Program-made: the position numbers and the translations under genes
Shown: positions 38,840 to 50,680 of the stretch, in pieces
Layout of the letters: each line of letters begins with the position of its first letter
How positions within the stretch are numbered: the first letter of the stretch is position 1
Assembly (NCBI GenBank): GCA_035048815.1
Contig: JAUCBN010000004.1
Coordinates: 16,086,001-16,150,000 of the forward strand
Source of the DNA: Abelmoschus esculentus
Taxonomy: Eukaryota; Streptophyta; Magnoliopsida; Malvales; Malvaceae
Length of the DNA: 64,000 nucleotides
Direction: 5' to 3'
The notes under the pieces: model-generated
Told to the model about the DNA's origin: nothing
Seen by the model: the letters and a program-made list of their open reading frames with translations, nothing else
The model's database searches: none

Positions 38840-39003
38840 GGTACAGGGAATGTAATGATTTGTGTATGTACACAATTCCATATAAAGTGTACACAAATGC
38901 TTACGAAAATTGTAAGAAAAAAGGTATGTACACAAATCCTTACCCTTGGATGGCCTCCTTTAGCTCATGGTGAGAAGGTGTAAGTATTTGTGTACATACC
39001 TTT
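38840..39003. repeat. Partial 188-bp satellite unit
   Basis: One partial unit with GTATGTACACAAATCCTTAC (38919-38943 region), CCTTTAGCTCATGG and GTGTACATACC, matching the array at 7,080-9,140. It stops abruptly at 39,003, where the CRM-like LTR begins. Confidence 0.85.
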
Positions 39004-40145
39004 TAATATAACGCGGAGTTCGTCGAAACGGACTTTCCTCGTTTGTTACGGATCTAGGAGTGTTGTAGGCACGTTCCTGTAATAAAAACGATAAAAAAAG
39101 ATAACAAAAATTATACGACATAATTATTAGTAATAAATTTAAAAATGAACAAAAAAGACATAAAAAGAATATATAGATATAGGTAATAATTTTGGCGTTT
39201 TGGAAAGGACTTCAACGACGACGACGGTGAAGACTTCGAAAACGGCCGGTGGTGAAAACGCTAAACTCGAAAGAACTCGAACAATATGTTGAACGAACCC
39301 GAATCGAATCAGTTTAACATCGTAGGACTTGGACCCGTTAAATATCAATTTAGGAACCCGAAGTATCAAAAGACAATCAACGAATTGAGTGTCGAATAGT
39401 TCTAAAAAGAACCGAAAAGAGAAAGAACTCTCGAATAAAATTTTAATAATCAAAATGTGTAACCTTTTTTACATAGTTTATTTACATATATATAGGAAAC
39501 AACGGAAACTACCGTTTGAAATACATGGATGATAAATAAGTAAAATAATTTGAAACTCAAATATTAACTTCTCAACCGGCAATTCCATCCACAAATAGGA
39601 GAGAACGGTTGGAATCAAATTAAAAGGCATATGTTAAATGTGCACATGGATGACATTCAACAATTGGATAAGTTTAGCAATTTGAATTGCACAGATTCGG
39701 CAAACACATGTGCAATGGACGTTGGAACATGCAGTGGACACGTGTGAAGCAAACGTCATCAACCGAATCAAGTTCAACAATCGAATGGTGTTCTCCTATG
39801 TATTCAAATAAAATAAATAAGTTAGATATATATTAAACATTTAATAAGTAATTTATGATAATCACACAAACACACATAAAACATAATGGGAACATACGAA
39901 ATAATATATATATATACGTAAACAAACCTAATAAATAGTATAATCTAATATCTCACTCGAATATAACAAATAATATATATATATATTTAAATATATATAA
40001 AATAATATGTCACATATCAGTATGCAACACATTATAAATTCTATGTTCTAAGGCATAAATATTATCAATTAAATTCGGAATTGAAACACAAGTAAAGAAA
40101 AATGCTTCCCTGAAATATTTTGCCTTAGATCGAGTAATGGGTCCT
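39004..40145 (-). repeat. CRM-like 3' LTR
   Basis: Matches 45,567-46,728. The end of the polyprotein frame (to 40,010) lies inside it. Confidence 0.85.
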
Positions 40146-43100
40146 AAAGGCAAGACCTCCGGATCAGTGTCAAATGATGGTGAAGATGTGCTCACATCAT
40201 CCCCCTCTTCTTGAAAAGGATTTGTCCTCAAATCTGTAGAACTATCATAATGAGTTAAATCAGAAACATTAAATGTAGCACTTACATTATACTCGCCCGG
40301 TAAGTCTATCTTGTAGGCATTGTCATTCACTTTCGCCAACACCTGAAAAGGACCATCTCCTCGTGGTAACAACTTGGATCGTCGTTGGGCTGGAAAACGT
40401 TCCTTTCGGAAATGAACCCAAACCCAATCACCAACATCGAAGGTGACTCGCTTTCTTCCTTTGTTTGCTTGCTTTTCATATTGTTGAGTCCTTCGTTCTA
40501 AGTTCTCCTTTACCTGTTGATGTAATTTCTTCACATATTCTGCTTTCGCTTTACCGTCTCTGTTCATCACCTGTTCCTGTGGCAAAGGCAACATATCTAG
40601 AGGAGTAATAGGATTAAAACCATAAACAACCTCAAATGGTGACATCTTAGTAGCAGAATATACAACATGATTATAAGCAAATTCAACATGTGGCAAACAA
40701 TCTTCCTAAGTCTTAATATTCTTTTTAATGATGGAACAAAGTAAAGTAGATAAAACTCTATTAACAACCTCAGTTTGTCCATCAGTCTGGGGATGACAAG
40801 TAGTAGAAAACATAAGTTTCGTACCTAGTTTACTCCAAAGAGTCCTACAGAAGTGACTCAAAAATTTCACATCCCTGTCAGAAATAATTGACCTAGGAAT
40901 ACCATGTAATCGTACAACATCTCTAAAGAATAAGTTAGCCACATTAACAGCATCATCAGTCTTATGGCATGCAATAAAATGTGCCATCTTAGAGAACCTA
41001 TCAACAACAACAAAAATACTATCTCCACTTGTCCTAGTTTTAGGTAATCCCAATACAAAATCCATAGAAATATCAGTTCAAGGGGAATCAGGAATAGGTA
41101 AAGGTAAGTACATACCATGTGGTGAAACCTTCGATTTTGCTTTCTTACAAGTCACACAATGTTCACAATACCTTTCAACGTCTCTGCGCATCTTAGGCCA
41201 AAATAGATGCTCCTTCAATGTTTGTAACGTCTTGGTGACTCCAAAGTGACCCATCAATCCACCTTCGTGCGCTTCACGAATCAAAATATCACGTATAGAA
41301 CCCTGTGGAATGCATATCCTATTTTCCTTGAAAAGATAACCATCATGCCTGAAAAACTTTCCAACAACACCTTTCTCACAAGCATTATAATTATCTCGAA
41401 AATCAGGATCATCAGAGTACAACTCACGAATATATGCAAATCCAATCAAATGTGAATCAAGATAACTCAACAATGTATATCTACGTGATAAAGCATCAGC
41501 TACGACATTGTCTTTACCCTTTTTGTAACGAATAACATAAGGAAAAGACTCTAAAAATTCAACCCATTTAGCATGTCGTTTGTTTAATTTATGCTGACCT
41601 GTAATGTATCTCAAGGCCTCATGGTCAGTGTGGATCACAAACTCCTTAGGCAACAAATAATGCTGCCAAGTCTCCAAAGCTCGAATCAGTGCATACATCT
41701 CCTTGTCATAAACAGGATAATTCAACGTCGCTCCACTAAGCTTCTCACTGAAATACGCAACGGGCCTCTTTTCCTGTGATAAAACAGCACCTATACCAAC
41801 TCCAGAAGCATCACATTCAATTTCAAACATCTTATCAAAGTCAGGTAATGCTAAAACAGGCGCTTTTGTCAAACAATCTTTTATTTTCAGAAAGGCGTCT
41901 TCCTGTTCTTTACCCCAAGAGAAGATTGAATTCTTCTTTATAATCTCGGTTAAGGGAGCGGTAATAGAACTGAAATGGGGAACAAACCGACGGTAAAAAC
42001 TAGCTAAACCATGAAATGATCTAACCTGACTAACTGAAGTCGGTTGTGGCCACTCCTGAATCGCCTTGATCTTCTCAGGATCAACTTCAACTCCCTGAGA
42101 ACTAACAATGTAACCAAGAAATGTAAGCTTGTCAGTACAAAACACACATTTCTCAATGTTACCAAACAACTTCTCTTCTCGCAAGGTCTACAAAACAGCT
42201 CGCAAATGTTCTACATGATCAGGTAAAGTCTTGCTATAAATCAGGATATCATCAAAATATACAACACAAAACTTACCAATAAAAGATCGCAGAACATGAT
42301 TCATCAATCGTATAAAAGTACTAGGTGCATTCGTTAAACCAAAAGGAATCACTAACCATTCATACAAACCTAGCTTGGTTTTGAAGGCGGTCTTCCACTC
42401 GTCACCTTCTCGCATGCGGATCTGATGATATCCACTCTTCAGGTCAATTTTAGAGAAGATAGTCGCTCCACACAACTCATCCAGCACGTCATAGAGTCGA
42501 GGAATAGGATGTCGGTACTTGATTGTAATCTGGTTCACTGCTCGACAATCAACATACATCCTCCACGTTCCGTCTTTCTTTGGTACCAACAACACTGGTA
42601 CAGCACACGGACTCAGACTCTCTCGAATGTAACCTTTGTCCAACAACTCAGAAATCTGTCGTTGAAGCTCCTTCGTCTCTTTGGGGTTACTTCGGTATGC
42701 TGGTCTATTCGGAATCGTGGCACCTGGAATAAAATCAATCTGGTGCTCAATGCCACGAATAGGGGGCAATCGTTTATGTGTTTCATCCGGAAACACATCC
42801 TCAAAATCCTGCAAAAGAGATGAAATCGAAGCAGGCAAATCACTGGGAATCTCAGCCAATAAAAAATTATCCTTAAATAATAAAACAAGTACAGAAAGCT
42901 GAAAGGAAAAACATTTCCTGATTTCTTTGCTGCTCGCGTACACATTCATCTTCTTTTTCCCTCGTGATTCTTCGATATTCTTTCGCAACCTCACTTGGTC
43001 TTCTTGCACTTGACTCAGAGTCAATGGTGCCAAGGTGATCTTCTTACCTGCATGTACAAAAGAATACCTATTTGTGAAGCAATCGTGCATAGACCTCTTA

Positions 43101-44578
43101 TCGAACTGCCACGGACGTCCTAACAACAAATGGCTCGCGTCCATCGAAACGACATCGCAAAGTACTTCATCCTTGTATTTTCCAATGGAAAACGGAACTA
43201 CAACCTGCTTGGTCACTCTAATCTCTCCTCCGTCATTCAACCACTGTAACTTATAAGGATTTGGGTGTTTTGTCGTTTTCAAACCTAGCTTGTCAACCAT
43301 AATAGAACTAGCAACATTAGTGCAACTACCACTATCGATAATCACAACACGTACCTTTTCATTCATGAGGCACCTTGTATGAAAGATGTTCTCTCGCTGC
43401 TGTTCATCCTGAATTGGTTGAGTGTTCAAGCTTCTCTTGACAACAAGTGCTTCTCCGGTGGCAAAAGTCTGCACATTGTCATCATCCTCTTCATCACCTA
43501 CTGGAGGTGGAATCTGATCGTCATCCTCAGACTCAGACTCGATCTCGCCATTTTCCATCATTAACATGGTCCTGCGGTTTGGACACTGACTGGCGACATG
43601 TCCTCGTCCTAGACACTTGAAACACTGGATATCTCGTGTTCGCTCTTGTGACACCACTGGTTGCTTACCACGCCCATTTTCAGCAACAGGGGCCTTGGGC
43701 TTGCTGGTTTCGCCTTGTTCGCGAATCCGAAGTGGCGGTTGTGGTGCTTGCTTCCTGGTAGTGTTAAGAGTGTACAAAGGTTTAGAATAAGATTTAAATG
43801 GAGTAGTACCTCGATTTGAAGACTTCCTTCGCTGCTGTCGTTCCACTTTTATCGCCATTTGCACCATATCATCAACCTCGACATAATGCTGCAACTCAAC
43901 AGCGTTGGCAATCTCGGTGTTCAACCCTGTTAGGAAACGTGCCATGGTCGCTTCTCGATCCTCCTCGATATTTGCACGCATCATAGCCATCTCCATATCC
44001 TTAAAATAATCCTCAACGCTCCTATTTCCTTGTTTCAAATTTTGCAATTTTTGAAACAAATCACGATGATAATGATTAGGAACAAACCTCTTTCGCATTA
44101 TTCGCTTTATCTCGTTCCACGTCGTAACGGGGCCTTCATCAGAACGCCTTCGGCTAAGCAATAACTGGTCCCACCATATCAGGGCATAATCAACAAACTC
44201 TGTTGCTGCTAATCGAACCTTCTTCTGTTTCAAGTAATTATAACACTCGAAAATATGCTCAACTTTGCTTTCCCAAGCCAAGTATGCACCAGGATCTGAA
44301 CGTCCCTGAAAAGAAGGGATAGAAATCTTAATGTTAGTCAAATTATCGTCTACCTGTTGCACACGTCCTTGTCTAGGAGTATGTTGTCTCGGTGACGGAT
44401 TGACTTCGTTTTCGTTCAACATTTCATGAACAGAGTTGGAACCTCCATCAAGCCTATCCATCCTAGATTGCAATGGCTCTATGGCAGAAGCCATTACTCG
44501 TTGCATCATTCTTTCTAAGGCTTGCATCTGCGGAAATGGTAGATTTTGATCAACGGTATTTTCATTCGAACCTGTCAT
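40010..44578 (-). pseudogene. CRM-like gag-pol polyprotein with three nonsense codons
   Basis: Translation would start at the ATG 44578 (MTGSNEN). Visible in order: gag; a CCHC knuckle CFKCLGRGHVASQC (about 43,585-43,626); protease DSGSCTN (about 43,325-43,345); RT with YFDDIL (about 42,245-42,262); RNase H (CDASGVGIGAVLS near 41,790); an integrase zinc finger (HEGGLMGHF, CEHCVTCKK); and an integrase core (MDFVLGLPKT, HPQTDGQTE). All parts lie in one frame. The only breaks are stops at 42188-42190, 41078-41080 and 40706-40708. From context they replace Gln, Trp and Trp, each explicable by one cytosine-deamination change. The frame continues into the 3' LTR and ends at 40,010. Confidence 0.85.
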
Positions 44579-44626
44579 GTTTAAAATAACAAAAAAAAAA
44601 AACACAAAAACACACACAAAAAACAC

Positions 44627-45244
44627 ACAACAAATTAAAGGTTAGTGTAAAATAAATAAAAGGTCCTTACAGCACACTCAACAAAAATCTCGCAATGGTC
44701 ACTCCAAGAATAGTGCACTCAAAATTTAGCACTCAACGCTCGTGTTTCACTCGGGAGAATACTTGAATGGCTCTTTTTGTCTCCCCTTCTGATCTCACAC
44801 GCTCAATGCCTTTTTCCCTTACACTTTCTCGAAAATCAGTTCTTGAAAAAACTAATTCAACGTCTCGAAACTCGTGATAATGGTGTGGCTAAATGGACAA
44901 CAAATAACAAGAACAAAGATGACAACAAGATGACACGAAACAAAAGAAAGACAAGTAAGATGAAAAATAAAATAAAAGAAAGAAAAATAATAAAAATAAG
45001 GAAGATGACACTAAAACGAACAAAATATCAAAATGAAAAAGGTAGAAAAGTCTTACTGCAAAGACGAGCTTACAACGTCCCTATCACCGAACAAACAGGT
45101 AAGTACGCTCCGGCGATTTCCGAGTACATTGAAGTTGCAATTCAGAGTTCATACAAAGTTTCTAATTATACAAAGACACAATACTAAATACATATATAGA
45201 TATAAAATAAACACATATAGATAGAAAAGAAAAAGAAAAAAAAT
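44627..45244 (-). other. CRM-like element untranslated leader
   Basis: Noncoding region between the gag start and the ATTCGAATCTG repeat. The plus-strand frame over 44,777-45,187 is a shadow; no domain recognised. Confidence 0.45.
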
Positions 45245-45460
45245 TCTTTCGAATCTGATTTTTTTTTAAATTCGAATCTGTTTTTTTTTAAACTATTTTT
45301 TTTATTCGAATCTGTTTTTTTATTCGAATCTGTTTTTTTATTCGAATCTGTTTTTTTTCGAATCTGTTTTTTTTTGAATTTTTTTTTATATTCGAATCTA
45401 TTTTTTTTATTCGAATCTGTTTTTTTTTGAATCTGTTTTTTTTAATATTCGAAACTGAAA
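45245..45460 (-). repeat. Tandem ATTCGAATCTG plus T-tract repeat in leader
   Basis: Around ten copies of TTCGAATCTGTTTTTTT-like units lie between the 5' LTR and gag of the CRM-like element. Confidence 0.75.
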
Positions 45461-45551
45461 AAGAAAAAAAAGAAAAAATATATATATATATATTCGATAC
45501 AAACTTATAAGACTAGACGTGCAGAAACTTACAACGAATCCAACAACCTAT

Positions 45552-45564
45552 GCTCTGATTACCA
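45552..45564 (-). other. Primer binding site, initiator-Met type
   Basis: On the minus strand, TGGTAATCAGAGC lies two bases from the 5' LTR. It equals the usual TGGTATCAGAGC with one extra A. Confidence 0.6.
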
Positions 45565-45566
45565 CA

Positions 45567-46462
45567 TAATATAACGCGGAGTTCGTCGAAACGGACTTTC
45601 CTCGTTTGTTACGGATCTAGGAGTGTTGTAGGCACGTTCCTGCAATAAAAACGACAAAAAAAGATAACAAAAATTATACGACATAATTATTAGTAATAAA
45701 TTTAAAAATAAACAAAAAAGACATAAAAAGAATATATAGATATAGGTAATAATTTTGGCGTTTCGGAAAGGACTTCAACGACGACGACGGTGAAGACTTC
45801 GAAAACGGCCGATGGTGAAAACGCTAAACTCGAAAGAACTCGAACAATATGTTGAACGAACCCGAATCGAATCAGTTTAACGTCGTAGGACTTGGACCCG
45901 CTAAATATCAATTTAGGAACCCGAAGTATCAAAAGACAATCAACGAATTGAGTGTCGAATAGTTCTAAAAAGAACCGAAAAGAGAAAGAACTCTCGAATA
46001 AAATTTTAATAATCAAAATGTGTAACCTTTTTTACATAGTTTATTTACATATATATAGGAAACAACGGAAACTACCGATTGAAATACATGGATGATAAAT
46101 AAGTAAAATAATTTGAAACTCAAATATTAACTTCTCAACCGGCAATTTCATCCACAAATAGGAGAGAACGGTTGGAATCAAATTAAAAGGCACATGTTAA
46201 ATGTGCACATGGATGACATTCAACAATTGGATAAGTTTAGCACTTTGAATTGCACAGATTCGGCAAACACATGTGCAATGGACGTTGGAACATGCAGTGG
46301 ACATGTGTGAAGCAAACGTCATCAACCGAATCAAGTTCAACAATCGAATGGTGTTCTCCTATGTATTCAAATAAAATAAATAAGTTAGATATATATTAAA
46401 CATATAATAAGTAATTTATGATAATCACACAAACACACATAAAACATAATGGGAACATACAA

Positions 46463-46502
<40 letters not shown>

Positions 46503-46728
46503 GTAAACAAACCTAATAAATAGTATAATCTAATATCTCACTCGAATATAACAAATAAGATATATATATTTAAATATATATAAAATAATATGTCACATAT
46601 CAGTATGCAACACATTATAAATCCTATGTTCTAAGGCATAAATATTATCAATTAAATTCGGAATTGAAGCACAAGTAAAGAAAAGTGCTTCCCTGAAATA
46701 TTTTGCCTTAGATCGAGTAATGGGTCCT
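45567..46728 (-). repeat. CRM-like 5' LTR
   Basis: Matches 39,004-40,145, about 20 bp longer through a (TA)n run at about 46,468-46,500. The minus-strand LTR terminus is followed by the primer site. Confidence 0.85.
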
Positions 46729-46857
46729 GGAGTAGTTTACTCTTACATATTTTATTAATTTTTTTAATCATTCAGTTTTTACAGATTTTTTAGATATTAT
46801 TAATATATGATATATTATAATTTTATTATATTGTATTGAAAGATTTCAAAAATAATT
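46729..46857. other. AT-rich junction between CRM-like LTR and LTR relic
   Basis: No feature recognised; it may be diverged LTR sequence. Confidence 0.35.
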
Positions 46858-47565
46858 TAAGATATTAAGACATGCATTCTGATTCTGTATCTGCACACAT
46901 TGCATCTGGTTGGATTATATGTACGGGAAAGTTAGTGATATATTCACTTCTGTTCAGCGGCTCCACCTACGAGTTGAGATACCACTTTTGTTTAGTGGAC
47001 CCACCTACGGGTCGAGTTTTCACTTCTGTTGGTGTGATAGTGTAGAGTGGTTAGGGGGAGAACCTACTCTTCTGATGGTGTTCAGTGTTGGGTGCATTTC
47101 ATGCATTCATTATATCATTTGCATTACTCTATTCTATTATCCTATTTATCTGTACACTAGAGACACACCAGGCTCTCCAGCTTACACCCTCTCAGTTTCC
47201 TGTTTCAGATCTCTAACCTAGACTTCGTACGGTACTTGGAGGTTTCTGAATTAGATCATTTTACGTATGTTACAGATTTAAACTCCGGATTTGTTAAATT
47301 ATTTTGGTTGATATTTTCTGTTGTAATGGACTTTGAACTTTGAACTTCGGATTTTATATTGGATTTAGTAACAGTTAATGTTTATTAATAATGTGTTGAA
47401 CTCAGTTATTTAAATGTTAACTTTTTAGTATTTAAATTATTATTTATTTAATAATTTACCCGAATATTATTTTAATTTATAAAAACCCTAACTTGTGAAA
47501 CAAGTTTTTAGTAACGTAAACCCTAACTTTTAATATAAGCAATTAGGTTAATTTTAGGGGTTACA
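46858..47565 (+). mobile_element. Diverged Del/Tekay LTR relic (3' part)
   Basis: The order ATTAAGACATGCATTCTGATT, GTACGGGAAAGTTAGTGAT, GGCTCCACCTACG, ACCTACTCTTCTG, CTCCAGCTTACACCCTCTCAG and the terminal GGTTACA matches 49,800-50,477 of the neighbouring Del/Tekay LTR, with many substitutions. No primer site follows, so it is a solo or truncated LTR. Confidence 0.75.
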
Positions 47566-48411
47566 AGATTTTAGTCAGGATTAATTTTGCATTATTATAG
47601 CTACATACCCATATTATATGTAATATTTGTGATACATTGCATGATTTGTAATCGTACAATAAATTTGTACTCGTTATTTCTTTCATGTTTCATTACATAT
47701 TGTATATATATTTTGTCTCGTATGTATGTATTTGCATGGATACACGTTTTCATTATTTATTTAGTTGGTTAGTGTTATGTTAGGTTGGATTTTATTGTGA
47801 CATTTATCACCTGTTGTTGTATTTCGGTAATGTTTAGGTCCATGAGTCTTTATTTAATTTTGCCTTATTGCATGCATATTTACTTTTACACATTTAAATT
47901 ATTTGCACTTTATCTTGCTTAGTTATTTGTTTACTTATTTAATTTTGTGTACCATGTATATTTCTCTTTATTGTATTTATTTTATTTTTATTACGTGTTT
48001 TATTATCGTACGAATCGAACTCACAATCAATCCCTTAATAATTAATGAATTAATTAATACTTTACTCGGTCGTAGCGGGCCCGACACCAAGCGTAGTGGT
48101 GGCGGTTTATGCGTCTATCTTCGAGTAAAGAGGCGTTTAAAATAAACCCGAATTTATAATTAAATGCCAACTTAATTGCCACTTTAATTTAGAAAAGTTT
48201 AATATTAAATAAGCGGTAAATATTTTTAAGGTACCAATTTTGGGCGGTTTGAAAATGCTAGTCCCGTTTTTAACCGTAACCGACTCTTGAACCCTTGTCT
48301 TTTTGAATCTCTGATCTTACGATGTCCGGTCTACCAAAGTGACCGATGGTGACACCCTATGTTTTTAAATAGTTTTTAATTAATTTTCAAATTATTCCCC
48401 AACACTTCTAA
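47566..48411 (+). mobile_element. Tat/Ogre-like 5' LTR, first segment (interrupted)
   Basis: The 48,050-48,411 part matches the LTRs at 720-1,200 and 24,610-25,210 (CGGTCGTAGCGGGCCCG, GTAACCGACTC, GATGTCCGGTCTACC). It ends in TCTAA, the left target duplication of the inserted Del/Tekay element, and resumes at 57,445. The 5' start of this LTR is not visible; 47,566-48,050 is assigned only because it is continuous. Confidence 0.65.
48407..48411. repeat. Target-site duplication TCTAA, left
   Basis: Identical to 57445-57449. Confidence 0.9.
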
Positions 48412-50477
48412 TGTAACACCCTGTTTTTCCCCTAATTCTGAACCTAAATCCCTAATTCGAAACCCTAGAAAATTTGGGATTTCTGATTTTAATTTCAGTG
48501 ACCCAATTGCAATTTCTGTATATTTAGGGGTTCTGATGAAAGGTTTTTAAACTTTAGACCCTTATAGGGTGATTTTACCAGTTTTCAAATTGGTAACCTC
48601 TCTTCCCTGATTTTCCGTTTCAGTTTCGGTTTTGGATTAATTTTCCTTTATTTTGTTTCTATTTCGGACAATCAAATTGATGGTGTGATTGTTTTTCCTC
48701 CCTTTCAATTGTGTACCTTGTCCAAATACTCGTCCTCTCTTCCCCGATCTGTTTTTGTTAAGTGTTTCGGTAAGTTCTTGATCCTTTTATATTTGGTTCT
48801 GTTCAGTGTTGTTTAAGGGTTCGGTTGTTGTTGGTTGTTGGCTGGTTTTGTTGTGTTATGTTTTATTTTCGGATTAGGAAAGGTGGTTTTGGTGGTGTTT
48901 GATTATAGTTTTAAGATGAAAGAGAGGGGTGTTCTAAGTGGTTTTGTTAGTTTCGGATTTAAGGATTTAAGAGTGTTGTGTTTGATTTGGTGTTTAGATT
49001 TGAATCAGAGGTTGTTTATGTGAGTTTTAGAATCGAATTGGATCGAAAAGGGAGTGTAAATCGAGTTGAATAGGGGGTTAAATGTTTGAAAAACCGTGTT
49101 TGGCACCCGAGAAAGTTCTGGAAATTTTCTAGATTTTCTCGGGAAAATTCTGGAACCGTGATCGACTCGACCCGACCCGTCCGACCCGAAACCCGTGACC
49201 CGCTGACGTCATCTGCTGACGTCAGCGTTGACCTGCTGACATCAGCGTTGACCATGTTGACGTCAGCGGTTGACTTTTTCCAACCTGGTCCCATTTTATG
49301 TTTTTCGACATCCTGAGTCCGATGGCGCTGTCCGTTTTTCTAAATTCGAACCCGAAGTGTTGTTTTTAGGGCTTTTAAGTTCGATTGGTTATTTGGAAGT
49401 TATCTGTTTTGGGTTCTGAATCAGTTTCTGTTTGATTCAGGTGACGTGGATTCCGACCTCGAGCAACTGCCTCCTCCTCCTCCTGGACGCCCTCCTGTTC
49501 AGCAGTCTCCAGGACACGCTCGTGAGTATTCGATCCACTTCTGTTAGTGTACCTTCTTGTATTGTGGCATAGTAGTGTGTCTAAAGATTACTGTTACTTG
49601 TAGGATCTGTACCGGCTTATTCTACTGATAGAGCCGAGTCCAGTAGACGTCAGTATCGACGTTGAGTCTTCTGCTTCAGGTGTGTTCTCTTTTGTTAATT
49701 CTGTTATTCTGTGTTCAGTTTCTGTTAAACCGTATGATCACGCATCATCCTGCCATTACTTCTCTGATCCTGATATTTATCATGTATGCCTCCTGTTTGA
49801 TATTAAGGCATGCATTCTGATTTTGTTTATGCATAGAACATTACATCTGGTAGAATATATGTGTACGGGGAAGTTAGTGATTTATCACTTCTGTTCAGTG
49901 GCTCCACCTATGGGTCGAGATACCACTTCTGATCAGTGGCTCCACCTACGGGTCGAGTTTCCACTTCTGTTGGCGTGATGGAGTTAGAGTGGTTCAGGGA
50001 GGGACCTACTCTTCTATTGGTGTTCGGTGTTGGGTGCATTCATGCATACATGGTTTCATCTGCTCTGTCATATTATCTGATCCTGATTATCTGCACACTA
50101 GATACACACTAGGCTCCCTAGCTTACACCCTCTCAGTTTCTATTTCAGATCCTTAGGTCTTGACTTCGGTACTTGGAGGAATATTTTTAGATCTGCTACG
50201 TATGTACTCAAATATCATGTTTAATTCCGGATATTTTATTACCTTTTTGTAATAAACTTTAAACTTTGGTTTACCTCGGATTTTTATAGATTATTATTTG
50301 TGGGTTGAACTCTGTTATTTAAATGTTATGTTTATCAGTGTTTATAAGTTATTAATTTATTAAATAATTTAACAGAATTTAAATATTATTTTATTAAAAC
50401 CTAACTTGTCAAGGACGTTTTCATAACGTGAACCCTAACTTCTAATCTAAGTAATTAGGTTAAATTTAGAGGTTACA
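48412..50477 (+). repeat. Del/Tekay 5' LTR
   Basis: TG..CA ended; contains clustered TGACGTCA palindromes at 49,203-49,268. Confidence 0.93.
49203..49268 (+). promoter_or_regulatory. Tandem TGACGTCA-type palindromes in LTR
   Basis: Four closely spaced TGACGTCA or one-mismatch copies (CTGACGTCAT, CTGACGTCAG, CTGACATCAG, TTGACGTCAG), three followed by a GTTGAC word. TGACGTCA is a known binding site for TGA and other bZIP factors. A role in LTR transcription is inference. Confidence 0.6.
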
Positions 50478-50482
50478 TTTAA

Positions 50483-50494
50483 TGGTATCAGAGC
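50483..50494 (+). other. Primer binding site, initiator tRNA-Met
   Basis: TGGTATCAGAGC five bases after the 5' LTR, the usual site for initiator Met tRNA priming. Confidence 0.9.
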
Positions 50495-50680
50495 CCGGTT
50501 CAACCCTCGGACTGTGAGGTCCAAAATAATTTTGAATCTGAAAATTATTTTGTAAATTTTTATCTAAAAATCCGGATTCCTGTTTTGACTCGTATTTTAA
50601 ATTTTCTAAAATATTTTTAATGTTACTCCAAGTACCGATTCTAATATAGGATTCTGTTTATACTCTGTAGATATGCTACT

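Larger units (their letters stand above)
39004..46728 (-). mobile_element. CRM-like Ty3/gypsy chromovirus, near full length
   Basis: The 3' LTR is 39,004-40,145 and the 5' LTR 45,567-46,728 (minus-strand element). The two share all sequence apart from roughly 17-20 substitutions and a (TA)n expansion, about 1.5% divergence by eye. The polyprotein order is gag, protease, RT, RNase H, integrase. The RT region (GIEHQIDFIPGA, ESLSPCAVPVLLVPKKDGTWRM) and the GPITRSKAKYFREA tail that runs into the 3' LTR resemble CRM chromoviruses. No target duplication was found: the left flank is the satellite unit ending 39,003 and the right flank begins GGAGTAG. The right LTR may therefore be truncated. Confidence 0.85.

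Noticed and set aside
39139..39453. 104-codon frame in the CRM-like LTR, repeated at 45,702-46,016
   Set aside because: Both copies are LTR sequence and share no domain; conservation only reflects recent LTR identity.
42425..42823. Plus-strand frame within the CRM-like element
   Set aside because: Antisense shadow of the RT region, which is clearly coded on the minus strand.
49682..49978. 98-codon frame in the Del/Tekay LTR and its copy at 56,591-56,944
   Set aside because: It lies in an LTR, is not similar to a known protein, and the two copies differ at the start.
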